From Ramlibacter pallidus (GTDB taxonomy: Bacteria > Pseudomonadota > Gammaproteobacteria > Burkholderiales > Burkholderiaceae_C), in the NCBI RefSeq assembly GCF_015070875.1, contig NZ_JADDIV010000002.1, positions 1 to 64,000 of the forward strand: a stretch of 64,000 bases of DNA. Direction: 5' to 3'. A model generated the notes under the pieces. The model worked only from the letters and a program-made list of their open reading frames with translations, was not told the origin of the DNA and made no database searches. How positions within the stretch are numbered: position 1 is the stretch's first letter; every line of letters starts with the position of its first letter. Made by a program: the position numbers and the translations under genes. Of the stretch, positions 1-10,600 are shown in pieces.

Positions 1-100
1 CCACGACGGGGTTCGTGGACCCGGGCGTGCCCCCACCCTGCCCTCCCCCGGAGGGGGAGGGAGGAACATCCAGCGCATCGGGCGGCAGGACGGCACTCAT
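1..100 (-). CDS. possible 5' end of the next urt gene (urtC?), runs off the window
   Basis: An ATG at base 100 overlaps the urtB stop by four bases (ATGA), and its frame stays open to base 1. The position after urtB is where urtC is expected. However, the 33 visible residues are rich in Pro, Gly and Ser and do not resemble the hydrophobic start of a permease. Part of the frame crosses a perfect GC hairpin at 41-61. It could be an unusual N-terminal extension, or chance read-through of a spacer. Low certainty. Confidence 0.25.
   Translation of the reverse strand, partial: MSAVLPPDALDVPPSPSGGGQGGGTPGSTNPVV
41..61. repeat. perfect GC-rich inverted repeat
   Basis: Arms of nine bases (CCCTCCCCC and GGGGGAGGG) surround a three-base loop. 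It lies just after the urtB stop codon. Such hairpins are common between genes in this group and could act as an mRNA stabiliser or weak attenuator; there is no T-run to call it a terminator. Confidence 0.5.
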
Positions 101-1668
101 GCTTCGGCGCTCCGGCCCTTCACGGCGAACAGTCCCTGCGGACGCTTCTGGATGAAGACCACGATCAGCACCAGCACGGCGATCTTGGCCAGCACGGCGC
201 CGGCCCAGCCTTCGATGAACTTGTTCAGCACGCCCAGCCCCAGCGCGGCGTAGACCGTGCCCGCCAGCTGCCCGACCCCGCCGAGCACGACGACCATGAA
301 GGCATCGACGATGTAGGCCTGGCCCAGGTCGGGACCGACGTTGCCGACCTGGCTGAGGGCGCAGCCCGCGAGGCCGGCGATGCCGGAGCCCAGCGCGAAG
401 GCGTAGGTGTCGATGCGCGCGGTGTTGACGCCCATGCAGGAGGCGATCGGCCGGTTCTGCGTCACGCCGCGGACGAACAGGCCGAGGCGGGTGCGGGAGA
501 TCAGCAGGGCCATGCCGGCCAGCACCGTGAACGCGAAGGCGATGATCACGATGCGGTTCCAGGGCAGCTGCAGGTTGCCCATGAGGACGATGCCGCCGCT
601 CATCCAGCTGGGGTTCTCGACGCCGACGTTCTGCGCGCCGAAGACGGAGCGCACCAGCTGCATCAGCATCAGGCTGATGCCCCAGGTCGCCAGCAGCGTT
701 TCCAGCGGACGGCCGTAGAGGAAGCGGATCACGCCGCGCTCGAGCACCGCGCCCATCAGCGCGGACGCGCCGAAGGCGGCCGGCACCGCGGCCAGCAGGT
801 ACCAGTCGAAAGCGCCCGGCAGGTATTTCTGGAAAAGGCCCTGCACGAGCCAGGTGGCGTAGGCGCCGATCATCATCAGCTCGCCGTGCGCCATGTTGAT
901 GACGCCCATCAGGCCATACGTGATGGCCAGGCCGAGCGCCACCAGCAGCAGGATCGAGCCCAGGCTGATGCCGGAGAACACGGCGGCGGCGCGCTCGCCC
1001 CATGCGAGCGAAGACTCCACTTCGCGCAGCGAGGCGCGCAGCGCCGCCTTCACGTCGGGGTCGACCTCGGCCTGCAGGCGCTGCTGCAGCAGGTTGCGCG
1101 TGGCGGCGTTGCGGCTGTCGGCCAGCAGGCGCGCGGCCTCCAGGCGCCGGGTCTTGTCCTCGCTTCCCAGCAGCGCGCCGGCGCGCACCAGCCCCAGCTG
1201 CGCCTTGATCGCGGCGTTCTTCTCGGCGGCCCAGGCTTTCTCGATCAGGGGCAGCTTCGCTTCGTCCGCATCCTTCTGCAGCTCGGTGACCGCGGCAGCG
1301 CGAACCGCGTCATCGGGCGAGAACAGCTTCAGCGCCGCCAGCGCCGTGTCGAGTTCGCCGCGCATGCGGTTGTTGTTGACGACGTCCTCGGCGTCGGCCG
1401 GCAGTTCGGCAGCCGCGCCGGTCGCCGGGTCCGTCGCCTTGTCGTCCTTCACGACGAACACGCGCTCGCCGGCGGTCTTCACCGCATCGTCGGCCAGCGC
1501 CTGCAGGAAGGCCGCCGTGCGGTCGTCGGCGGTGGCCAGCGCCTTGTGGAGGGCCTCGATGCGCGCGTCGGTCTCGCCGGTGGCGAGGGCGCGCGCTTCG
1601 TCGGGTGTGAGGGCCTGGGCCGCGCCGGCGGCGGCGAGCAGGACCAGTGGAAGGAGGATTTTGCGCAT
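97..1668 (-). CDS. urtB: urea ABC transporter permease UrtB
   Basis: One of the two inner-membrane permeases of the UrtABCDE urea importer (branched-chain amino acid type ABC family). The 523-residue product starts with a signal-peptide-like segment (residues 1-19). A hydrophilic helical region of about 200 residues follows, characteristic of UrtB and absent from LivH. From about residue 225 it has a LivH-like multi-pass permease domain with NMAHGELMMIGAY and a C-terminal KRPQGLF. It lies 48 bases after urtA on the same strand. Placement beside urease genes and its length support urea rather than amino-acid transport. The remaining urtCDE genes would be beyond the left edge. Confidence 0.93.
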   Translation of the reverse strand: MRKILLPLVLLAAAGAAQALTPDEARALATGETDARIEALHKALATADDRTAAFLQALADDAVKTAGERVFVVKDDKATDPATGAAAELPADAEDVVNNNRMRGELDTALAALKLFSPDDAVRAAAVTELQKDADEAKLPLIEKAWAAEKNAAIKAQLGLVRAGALLGSEDKTRRLEAARLLADSRNAATRNLLQQRLQAEVDPDVKAALRASLREVESSLAWGERAAAVFSGISLGSILLLVALGLAITYGLMGVINMAHGELMMIGAYATWLVQGLFQKYLPGAFDWYLLAAVPAAFGASALMGAVLERGVIRFLYGRPLETLLATWGISLMLMQLVRSVFGAQNVGVENPSWMSGGIVLMGNLQLPWNRIVIIAFAFTVLAGMALLISRTRLGLFVRGVTQNRPIASCMGVNTARIDTYAFALGSGIAGLAGCALSQVGNVGPDLGQAYIVDAFMVVVLGGVGQLAGTVYAALGLGVLNKFIEGWAGAVLAKIAVLVLIVVFIQKRPQGLFAVKGRSAEA

Positions 1669-1716
1669 GAGGAACCTGTCCAGTGGGCGGCACGCCGCCC
1701 ACCAGGCAACCGCCTC

Positions 1717-2997
1717 TTACATCGTCTTCGACTTGCCCGCGGGCTCGTCCGGCTTCTTGTCGTTGCCTTCGATGTACGGCGACCAGGGCTTGGCCTTCAC
1801 GGGGCCCGGCGTCTTCCACACCACGTTGAACTGGCCGTCGGCCTTCACTTCACCGATGAACACCGGCTTGTGCAGGTGGTGGTTCTTCATGTCCATCGTG
1901 GCGGTGAAGCCGGACGGCGCCTTGACGGTCTGGCCGGCCATCGCGGCGATGACCTTGTCGACGTCGGTGGTCTTGGCCTTCTCCACCGCCTGCGCCCACA
2001 TCTTCACGCCGATGTAGGTGGCTTCCATCGGGTCGTTGGTCAGCGGCTTGTCCTTGTGGCCGGCGATGTTCTTCACCTTGGCGTAGTCGCCCCACTTCTT
2101 GGTGAACTCGCTGTTGGTCGGGTTCTTCACGGACATGAAGTAGTTCCAGGCGGCCAGATGGCCCACCAGCGGCTTGGTGTCCACGCCCCGCAGTTCTTCC
2201 TCGCCCACCGAGAAGGCGACGACCGGCACGTCCTTGGCCTTCAGGCCGGCGTTGCCCAGCTCCTTGTAGAAGGGGACGTTGGAGTCGCCGTTGATCGTGG
2301 AGATCACCGCCGTCTTCTTGCCTTCGCCGGCGAACTTCTTCACCTTGGCGATGATGGTCTGGTAGTCGCTGTGGCCGAAGGGGGTGTACTCCTCCATGAT
2401 GTCGGACTCGGCGACGCCCTTGGACTTGAGGAAGGCGCGCAGGATCTTGTTGGTCGTGCGCGGGTAGACGTAGTCGGTGCCCAGGAGCACGAAGCGCTTG
2501 GCGCTGCCGCCGTCCTTGGACATCAGGTATTCGACGGCGGGGATGGCCTGCTGGTTGGGCGCCGCGCCGGTGTAGAACACGTTCTTGGACAGCTCCTCGC
2601 CCTCGTACTGCACCGGGTAGAACAGCAGGCCGTTCAGTTCCTCGACCACCGGCAGCACCGACTTGCGCGACACCGAGGTCCAGCAGCCGAAGATCACGGC
2701 GACCTTGTCCTGCGTGAGCAGCTGCTTGGTCTTCTCGGCGAACAGGGGCCAGTTGGAGGCGGGGTCGACCACCACCGGCTCCAGCTTGCGTCCGAGCACG
2801 CCGCCCTTGGCGTTGATCTCCTCGATCGCCATCAGGGCCGTGTCCTTCAGCACGGTTTCGGAAATGGCCATGGTGCCGGACAGGCTGTGCAGGATGCCGA
2901 CCTTGATCGGCTCCTTGGCCTGGGCGAAGGCCAGGCCGGACGTGCCGGCCAGCGCGACGGCGGCGGTGAGCGCCTTGAGGGTGAAACGACGTTGCAT
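1717..2997 (-). CDS. urtA: urea ABC transporter substrate-binding protein UrtA
   Basis: Periplasmic binding protein that delivers urea to the UrtBC permease. The 426-residue product has an N-terminal export signal (MQRRF, then a hydrophobic stretch ending AFA). It continues with a Peripla_BP type I fold containing KVGILHSLSGTMAISE, an UrtA-like opening. It is the first gene of the urt operon, with urtB 48 bases downstream. A perfect inverted repeat lies 60-80 bases upstream of its start (3058-3079) and may be a regulator site. Family assignment is strong; urea specificity follows from UrtA-type sequence and the urease neighbourhood. Confidence 0.94.
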   Translation of the reverse strand: MQRRFTLKALTAAVALAGTSGLAFAQAKEPIKVGILHSLSGTMAISETVLKDTALMAIEEINAKGGVLGRKLEPVVVDPASNWPLFAEKTKQLLTQDKVAVIFGCWTSVSRKSVLPVVEELNGLLFYPVQYEGEELSKNVFYTGAAPNQQAIPAVEYLMSKDGGSAKRFVLLGTDYVYPRTTNKILRAFLKSKGVAESDIMEEYTPFGHSDYQTIIAKVKKFAGEGKKTAVISTINGDSNVPFYKELGNAGLKAKDVPVVAFSVGEEELRGVDTKPLVGHLAAWNYFMSVKNPTNSEFTKKWGDYAKVKNIAGHKDKPLTNDPMEATYIGVKMWAQAVEKAKTTDVDKVIAAMAGQTVKAPSGFTATMDMKNHHLHKPVFIGEVKADGQFNVVWKTPGPVKAKPWSPYIEGNDKKPDEPAGKSKTM

Positions 2998-3057
2998 GTG
3001 TGACTCCAGGTGAGGGTGGGAAGCAGGGCCGATGCTAGGGAGCCCCCCTCGAACCAG

Positions 3058-3079
3058 CCATACGACACATGGCGTATGG
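3058..3079. promoter_or_regulatory. candidate operator upstream of urtA
   Basis: A perfect seven-base inverted repeat, CCATACG and CGTATGG, is separated by eight bases. It lies in the 190-base gap between urtA (minus) and the hemerythrin-like gene (plus), about 60-80 bases before the urtA start. A ten-base core, TACGACACAT (3061-3070), recurs exactly at 18951-18960 ahead of another signalling operon. The TAC-N-GTA form would suit a LuxR/NarL-type response regulator, such as the one at 6716-7663. That link is inference. Confidence 0.4.
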
Positions 3080-3190
3080 CCGCGCCAGCGGCTCGGCGCA
3101 GGGCCGTACTACAGCTACCGCTGTCACCGTCCGACACGGGGCCCCGCGCCGCCGGGGCTCCAATGCAGGCATCCCAGCCCCAAGGCGCGT

Positions 3191-3811
3191 ATGACCATGT
3201 CCTCCCTGCTGTCCCAGCTGTCGCCGAGCATCACGAACATGATCCGGCTGGACCACACGCATGTCCTGACGGCCTTCCACCAGTACGAGGTGGGCTCCCC
3301 GGACCGCCTGAAGAAGGGGCTGGTGGACAACGTCTGCCTGGCGATCGAGATCCACGCCCAGCTGGAGGAGGAGATCTTCTATCCGGCCATGCGCGTCGTG
3401 GCGGACAACGAGCACCTGCGCAAGAGCACGCCGGAGCACGACGAGATGCGGGGCCTGATCTCGCGCCTGCGGAACATGCCGGTCACCGACCCGGCCTACG
3501 ACGACACGTTCTTCGAGCTGATGCGGCACGTGATGCACCACGTGGCCGACGAGGAGACGCTGCTGCTCCCGGCCGCCGAGCGCCTGATCCCGGACCAGCT
3601 GCAGGACCTGGGGGCGCAGATGACGAAGCGCCGGCTGGAACTGGCCGGCCCGCGGGCGCCGGAACTCGCCAGCAGCATGGCGCGTTCGATGAGCATGGGC
3701 ACGCTGGCCGCGATGGGCAGCGCCGCCCTCGCCGGCGCCTTCCTGCTCACGCGCAACCGGCACGGTGACCGGCTGGGGGCCGCCCGGCGGCGCTTCAACC
3801 GCAGCGCCTGA
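3191..3811 (+). CDS. hemerythrin HHE domain protein with C-terminal membrane anchor
   Basis: A 206-residue protein with a hemerythrin-type cation-binding helical bundle. Motif residues visible are IRLDHTHVL near residue 18, EIHAQLEEEIFYPAM, EHDEM, and HVMHHVADEETLLLP. These supply the His/Glu ligands expected for a di-iron centre. A short hydrophobic segment near the C terminus (LAAMGSAALAGAFLL) suggests membrane attachment. The open frame extends upstream, but the first in-frame ATG with matching homology is at 3191. It diverges from urtA and probably has its own promoter. Possible roles are oxygen, NO or iron sensing/storage; no specific function can be read. Confidence 0.8.
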   Translation: MTMSSLLSQLSPSITNMIRLDHTHVLTAFHQYEVGSPDRLKKGLVDNVCLAIEIHAQLEEEIFYPAMRVVADNEHLRKSTPEHDEMRGLISRLRNMPVTDPAYDDTFFELMRHVMHHVADEETLLLPAAERLIPDQLQDLGAQMTKRRLELAGPRAPELASSMARSMSMGTLAAMGSAALAGAFLLTRNRHGDRLGAARRRFNRSA

Positions 3812-3823
3812 CGGAGAGCGCGC

Positions 3824-4354
3824 TCAGTAGCGGCGCGCTTCGCGCTCGTCCAGCGGCGTCACCGACACCCGCACCTGCAGCGTGCTGCCCGGTTGTTCGC
3901 GCATGAAGGTGGTGTACTGCTGGCCCCGGTACTCGTAGCTCACCCGGTAGCCGTTCAGGCGCGTCTGCACCTCGTGCACCGTGCGGCAGCTGCGCACCTC
4001 GCGCTGGGCGGTCTCGTACTGCGGGCCGCCCTGGTTGGCGATGCGGTCGCCGGCGATGGCGCCGATCACGGCGCCGGCCGCGGTGGCGGCTTCGCGCCCG
4101 TGACCCTTGCCGACCTGGTTGCCGATCAGGCCGCCGGCCACGCCGCCGATGATGGCGCCGCCGTAGCCGTTGCCGCCCACCACCGGGCGCGGCTCGTTCA
4201 CCCACTGGCTGCTGCACTCGTCGCGCGGCACCTGGACCTGCTCGTACTGCGGCTCCACGCCGGTGACCCGGGCGCGGTCCACGAAACCGGGGGCCTGCGC
4301 ATGCGCGGCGAAGCCGCTGGCGGCGAGGACGGTCATGAGGACGATTCGTTGCAT
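3824..4354 (-). CDS. glycine zipper 2TM-domain outer-membrane protein
   Basis: A 176-residue exported protein: signal peptide (MQRIVLMTVLAASGFAAHAQA), then a region with conserved Cys and Arg. Two glycine-zipper hairpins follow (GGAIIGGVAGGLIGNQVGKG and AGAVIGAIAGDRIANQGG, roughly residues 75-120). A C-terminal domain has the QTRLNGYRVSYEYRGQQY pattern seen in many Rickettsia 17-kDa-antigen-like proteins. The ATG at 4354 was chosen because it begins the signal peptide; the frame is open further upstream. It converges with the hemerythrin-like gene, with only 12 bases between stops. Likely an envelope protein of unknown specific role. Confidence 0.8.
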   Translation of the reverse strand: MQRIVLMTVLAASGFAAHAQAPGFVDRARVTGVEPQYEQVQVPRDECSSQWVNEPRPVVGGNGYGGAIIGGVAGGLIGNQVGKGHGREAATAAGAVIGAIAGDRIANQGGPQYETAQREVRSCRTVHEVQTRLNGYRVSYEYRGQQYTTFMREQPGSTLQVRVSVTPLDEREARRY

Positions 4355-4454
4355 GGACACTCTCCTTGGTTCTGCTGCAGAGCCAAGGTTAGGCAGGGGT
4401 CCGTGAACGGAAGATGAACGGATGGGTCCCGTCGGCGTCACGCAACGCGGGCGG

Positions 4455-6659
4455 TCAGCCGGCCGGTTCGGCCGCCGTCCCGCGCAGCTCGCGGGCCAGC
4501 GCTTCGAGCAGGGCGGCGGGCGCGGAAGGCTTGGGGAGCACCTGCAGGCCCAAGCCGCGCGCCTGCGCCAGTTCGGCGCTGTAGCCCGTCATCAGGACCA
4601 CCGGCAGGGCCGGATGGTGCTCGCGCAGCCAGCGCGCCAGCGCGATCCCATCCAGCTCGCCCGGCATGCGGACGTCGCTCAGCACGATGTCGAAGCGGCT
4701 TCCCCCTGCCAGCAGCCGGCGCGCGGCGTCGCCGCTTTCGGCGCGGGTGACCGCGAAGCCGGCGGACTGCAGCACCTGGGAGGTGACGGCCGCGAGCTCC
4801 GCGTTGTCCTCGACCAGCAGCAGCGTGCGGCCGGCATGGGTCGGTGCAGGCGCCTGCACCGGCGATTCACCGGCGGCCGCCTGCACGCCATCGAGCGCCG
4901 GGAACAGCAGCAGCACGCGCGTGCCCTGGCCCTCCACGCTCTCGATCCGCGCATCGCCGCCGGCCTGGCGGGCCAGACCGTAGACCTGGCTGAGTCCGAG
5001 CCCGGTGCCGTGGCCGACCGGCTTGGTGGTGAAGAAGGGGTCGAAGACCTTCTCCATCAGCTCCGGCGGGATGCCCTTGCCGCTGTCCGCCACGTCGACG
5101 CAGACCCTGCCGTCCCCGGCGTTGCGCGCGCCCACGCGCAGGCTGCCACCCTCGGGCATCGCATCGCGCGCGTTCACGGCGAGGTTGATCAGCGCCAGCT
5201 CGAATTCGGCGGGATCCACCAGGATGGCAGCCGTGTCGCCCTCGACCTCGCACGTCAGCGTGATCCGGCTCCCCAGGCTGGCCTTCAGCAGGCTGGCGAT
5301 CTCGGGCAGCCGCACCCGCAGGTCCAGCGGCTCGGGCCGCACGGGTTGCCGGCGGGCAAAGGCGAGCAGCTGCCGCGTCAGCTTGGTCCCGGTGCTGACC
5401 GCGCGTTCGATCCCGGCGACCTCCTGCGTGCCCGCCAGCTCCGGCCGCCGCGCGCGCAGCAGGTGCGTGTAGTTGCTCACCACCATCAACAGGTTGTTGA
5501 AGTCGTGGGCAACGCCGCCGGTAAGCTGGCCGAGCGCCTCCAGCCGCTGGTTCTGCAGGACCGCCTGATGCGCCTTCTCGGCTTCCGCCAGGGCCGCGCG
5601 CACGCGCTCGTGCATCTCCTCGTTGGCCCCCCGCACCGCGCGGCTGGTGTCGGCCAGCACCCGCATCACCGTGTCCATCTCGGCCAGCCCGGTGGGCCGC
5701 GCCTCGACGGGCTCCGCCCGCGCGATGCGTTCGGCGGCGTCCTGCGCCTGCAGCACCGGCCGCACCAGGCCACGCCCCATCCGCGCCGCCGCCCACAGGG
5801 CGGCGAACAGCAGCAAGGCCGCCACCGCCGCGAAACGGGCGGCGGCCATGGCGCCGGACCCGACCTGCGCGCGCGGCACGCCGATCACGACGGTCCATCC
5901 GTAGTCGGCTTCCGTGCTGAACGCCGCGAGGATGTCGGAACCGTCGAGGGCCTGGCTGTCGAAGATGCCGCTCTGGCCCTTGCCGATCTGGGAGCGCAGC
6001 CGCTCGGACACGGGCTGGCCCACGTACTTGCCGGCATCCCGGTTGCGGGCGACCACGACGCCCTTGGCGTCCACGACCGAGGCCACCCAGTTGGCGGGCA
6101 GTTTCTGGTCGTCGAAGACGTTCTGCAGGGCGGACGCATAGCCCGCATAGGACAGCAGGTAGCGCGGGGAGCCGCCGCGCTCCACCGGCACCGTCACCGC
6201 GAAGCTGTACTGGCCGCCCAGCGGGGCGAAATAGACGTCCGACACCAGCACCCGGCGCGGGGCCTGCAGCACCTGTTCGCCGGTGTAGACGGTGCGCGGA
6301 AGGTTGGGCGTGCCGAAGGCGCGCCGCGTGTTCAGCAGCTGCGTGCCGTCCATGCTCGCGAGGACCACCACGGACGAGAGGTCGGGCGCGACCGTCCGTG
6401 CGTACTGGTAGAAGCCCGTGAGATCCCCGTCGGTCAGGGTCGGGGATTGCGCCAGGGTGCGGACGATCGACTCCCGGCGCGCGATCTCGCGTTCGACCAC
6501 CAGCGACAGGGCCCGGGCCGCCTCGCCCAGGCTGCCTTCGAACTGCTGCTGCTTCTCTTCGTAGACATAGTAGATGGTGCCGACGGCCAGCACGGCCATC
6601 GGCACCATGAAGGCCAGGACCAGCCGGAGCAGGCGCGAACGGACGGTCGAAGGATGCAC
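4455..6659 (-). CDS. hybrid sensor histidine kinase with periplasmic CACHE-like sensor
   Basis: A 734-residue membrane kinase. It has an N-terminal TM (about 10-32), a periplasmic dCACHE-like domain (about 35-270) and a second TM (about 275-295). HAMP/coiled-coil, HisKA with phospho-His385 (GGVAHDFNNLL) and HATPase follow; ATPase boxes are NLAVNARDAM, DSGKGIP and GTGLGLSQVYG. A C-terminal receiver carries Asp662 (VLSDVRMPG). It starts with GTG and lies 56 bases downstream of the LuxR-type response regulator in the same direction. It may therefore feed that regulator as part of the urea/amide signalling island. The ligand cannot be told from sequence. Confidence 0.85.
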   Translation of the reverse strand: MHPSTVRSRLLRLVLAFMVPMAVLAVGTIYYVYEEKQQQFEGSLGEAARALSLVVEREIARRESIVRTLAQSPTLTDGDLTGFYQYARTVAPDLSSVVVLASMDGTQLLNTRRAFGTPNLPRTVYTGEQVLQAPRRVLVSDVYFAPLGGQYSFAVTVPVERGGSPRYLLSYAGYASALQNVFDDQKLPANWVASVVDAKGVVVARNRDAGKYVGQPVSERLRSQIGKGQSGIFDSQALDGSDILAAFSTEADYGWTVVIGVPRAQVGSGAMAAARFAAVAALLLFAALWAAARMGRGLVRPVLQAQDAAERIARAEPVEARPTGLAEMDTVMRVLADTSRAVRGANEEMHERVRAALAEAEKAHQAVLQNQRLEALGQLTGGVAHDFNNLLMVVSNYTHLLRARRPELAGTQEVAGIERAVSTGTKLTRQLLAFARRQPVRPEPLDLRVRLPEIASLLKASLGSRITLTCEVEGDTAAILVDPAEFELALINLAVNARDAMPEGGSLRVGARNAGDGRVCVDVADSGKGIPPELMEKVFDPFFTTKPVGHGTGLGLSQVYGLARQAGGDARIESVEGQGTRVLLLFPALDGVQAAAGESPVQAPAPTHAGRTLLLVEDNAELAAVTSQVLQSAGFAVTRAESGDAARRLLAGGSRFDIVLSDVRMPGELDGIALARWLREHHPALPVVLMTGYSAELAQARGLGLQVLPKPSAPAALLEALARELRGTAAEPAG

Positions 6660-6715
6660 GCGGCATTGTCGTGCGACACACGGCTCCGCTATGTAGGACC
6701 CTGCCTACCTTCGAC

Positions 6716-7659
<944 letters not shown>

Positions 7660-7663
<4 letters not shown>

Positions 7664-10600
7664 CGCCTCGCCTCCTCGGCCGCCGGCGCGCGCGCCAGTT
7701 CGCGGCTGATCGCCTCGAACTGGAACTGGCGGGCCAGCTCCCGCAGCGCCGCGGTGAAGCCGGCGCATTCCGGCTGTGCGGCGTCGATCGCGTCCAGCTG
7801 CTGCAGGATGCCGCGGTAGTAGCCGAGCGACACGGCCTGCTGCAGCGGCGCGAGCAGGGCCGGCGCCGGCCAGTTCCATTGCGGCTCCGGCGCCGGGGCG
7901 GCGGTCGCCGTCGGCTCCTGTTTCCAGCGCAGCGCCAGCTGCCGCTCCAGCCAGTCGAGCAGCTCCGTGTGGCGCACCGGCTTCAGGATGAAATCCTCGG
8001 GCGGGATGCCGGCGTCGTTCTCGAGTCCCTTGTCGAAGGCATTGGCGGAGACGACCGCGATCTTCGCCTGCAGCGCGGGCAACCGGCGCAAGCGGCGGAT
8101 CGTTTCCCAGCCGTCGATGCCCGGCATCGCGAGGTCGACCAGGATGGCGTCGGGGCGCACGCCGGCCGCCACGAGGTCCAGCGCGTCGTGGCCGCTGGCG
8201 GCCGTGCGCAGCTCGAAGCCGAGCGGCTCCAGCAGCGCGACGAGCAGTTCGCGGTCCGCCTCCTCGTTGTCGACCACCAGGATGCGGCGGCGCGGCCCCT
8301 CGTAGCCGCGGCGCACGCGCGCCTGCACAGGCGGCGGCAGCACCGCATGCACCTCCGGCAGGAACAGGCGCACGCGGAAGACGGAGCCCAGCCCCGGCGT
8401 GCTGGTCGCCTGCAGTTCCCCGCCCATCAGGTCGGTCAGCATCTTGGCGATGGTGAGGCCCAGACCCGCGCCGGGCGCGGAGTGCCCCGCGCTGCTGCCC
8501 CGGGCGAACGGCTCGAAGATGCGCGCCAGCTCCTCGGACGGCAGACCGGGCCCGGTGTCCTCCACCTCGATGACGGCCATCTCGCGCGCATGGCGCACGC
8601 GGAACACGACCTGCCCGGCGCTGGTGAACTTGATGGCGTTGCCCAGCAGGTTGATCAGGATTTGCCGCACCCGCTTCTCGTCGGCGCGCACGACCTCCGG
8701 CAGGTTGCCGTCGGCCTCGAAGCGGAAGGCCAGCCCCTTGGCCGTGGCCTGCAGCTCGAACAGGCTCGCCAGTTCGTGCACGAAGTCGGCGAAGGCCATC
8801 GGCTTCACGTTCAGCGTCAACTTGCCGGCTTCGATGCGCGCGATGTCCAGCGTGCCTTCGATCAGCTGCAGCAGGTGCTCGCCGCCGCGCTTGATGACGT
8901 GGATCGCGTGCTTGCGCTTGGCCGGCAGCGAGGCGTCTTCCGCCATCAGCTGCGCATAGCCCAGGATGCTGTTGAGCGGCGTGCGCAGCTCGTGGCTGAC
9001 CGCGCTGATGTAGCGGCTCTTGGCCTGGTTGGCCTGCTCGGCGGCATGGCGCGCCTGTTCAGCGGCGTGCTTGGCCTGCTGCAGCGCCTCGTCGGTCTCC
9101 CGGTGCGACGCGATCTCGCGCATCAGCAGGTGGGACTGGCGGTTCGATTCCTCCTGCGCCACGCGCCGGCTCTGGTGTGCCAGCACCAGCCACCAGGCGA
9201 CGATGCCCGCCACCAGCAGCAGCGCGAGATAGGCCTTGGTGAAGGTGGCCTGCAAGGCCTCCTGCGCCATCGGCCCGGCGGCCTGCACCTCCTGCCGGTA
9301 CAGCAACCCGAACAGCGCGGCGAGCAGCGGGGCCACCACCAGCATCAGCAGCAGGAAGTGGCCGAGGCCGGTATCGAGGTACGGCCAGACGCGCCGCGGC
9401 AGCAGCGCGCGCAGGAAGCCGGACCACTGCGCGGCCAGGCTCGCATGCGGCTTGCACAGGTCGCCGCACCGCGCGTCGAGCGTGCAGCACAGCGAGCAGA
9501 TGGCGCCCTGGTAGGCGGGGCAGTGCGCCATATCCGGGCCTTCGTACTCGCGGTCGCAGATCACGCAACGCTGCAGGGTGGAGGCGCCGTGCCGCGCCCC
9601 GCCCCCCCGCGCCAGGTAGTACCGCCCCCTGGTCCACCAGGCGATCGCCGGCGCCGCGGCGAACGCCACGCCCATGGCGATGACCGCCGAGAAGGCCTGC
9701 GCCATGGCGCCGAAGGCGCCGAGGTAGGCGGCGATCGACAGCACGGAGGCCAGCGCCATCGCGCCGACGCCGACGGGGTTGATGTCGTACAGGTACGCCC
9801 GCTTGAACTCGATGCCCCTGGGCGAGAGGCCCAGCGGCTTGTTCACCACCAGGTCGGCGACGACGGCCATCATCCACGCGATGGCGATGTTGGAATACAG
9901 CCCCAGCACGTCGCCGAGCGCGTCGAAGACGTTCATCTCCATCAGCATGAAGGCGATCAGCGTGTTGAACACGACCCACACGACGCGGCCCGGGTGGCTG
10001 TGCGTCACGCGCGAGAAGAAGTTGGACCACGCCAGCGAGCCGGCATAGGCGTTGGTCACGTTGATCTTCAGCTGCGACACCACGACGAACAGCGCCGTCG
10101 CGGCCACCGCCCACCCGTAGTGCGGGAACACGTACTCGTAGGCCGCCAGGTACATCTGGTTCGGGTCCACCGCGCGATCCACCGGCACCATGTGCCGGAT
10201 CGCCAGGTAGGCGAGCAGCGCGCCGCCCAGCATCTTCAGCACGCCCAGCACCACCCAGCCCGGGCCGCCGGCCAGCACCGCCGTCCACCAGGCGCGCCGG
10301 TTCTTCACGGTCCGCGCCGGCATGAAGCGCAGGTAGTCGGCCTGCTCGCCCATCTGCGTGATCAAGGCGATGCCCACGGTGAGCGCGGCACCAAAGAGGT
10401 GCAACTGGAAGCCGCCGCCGCTCGACTTCTCACCAGCGTAGTGCGTCACGCCGGCGAAGGCACCAGGATCGCGCATCATCACGTACACGAAAGGCACCAC
10501 GAGCATCACCAGCCAGAGCGGCTGGGTCCAGACCTGCAGCCGGCTGATGGCGGAGATGCCGTGGGTCACGAGCGGAATCACCACGAGTGCGCACACCAGG

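Noticed and set aside
886-3003. Very long plus-strand open frame opposite urtA/urtB (705 codons)
   Set aside because: It is the complement of two clear genes, rich in Arg, His, Gly and Gln with no domain. This is typical of a shadow frame in high-GC DNA.
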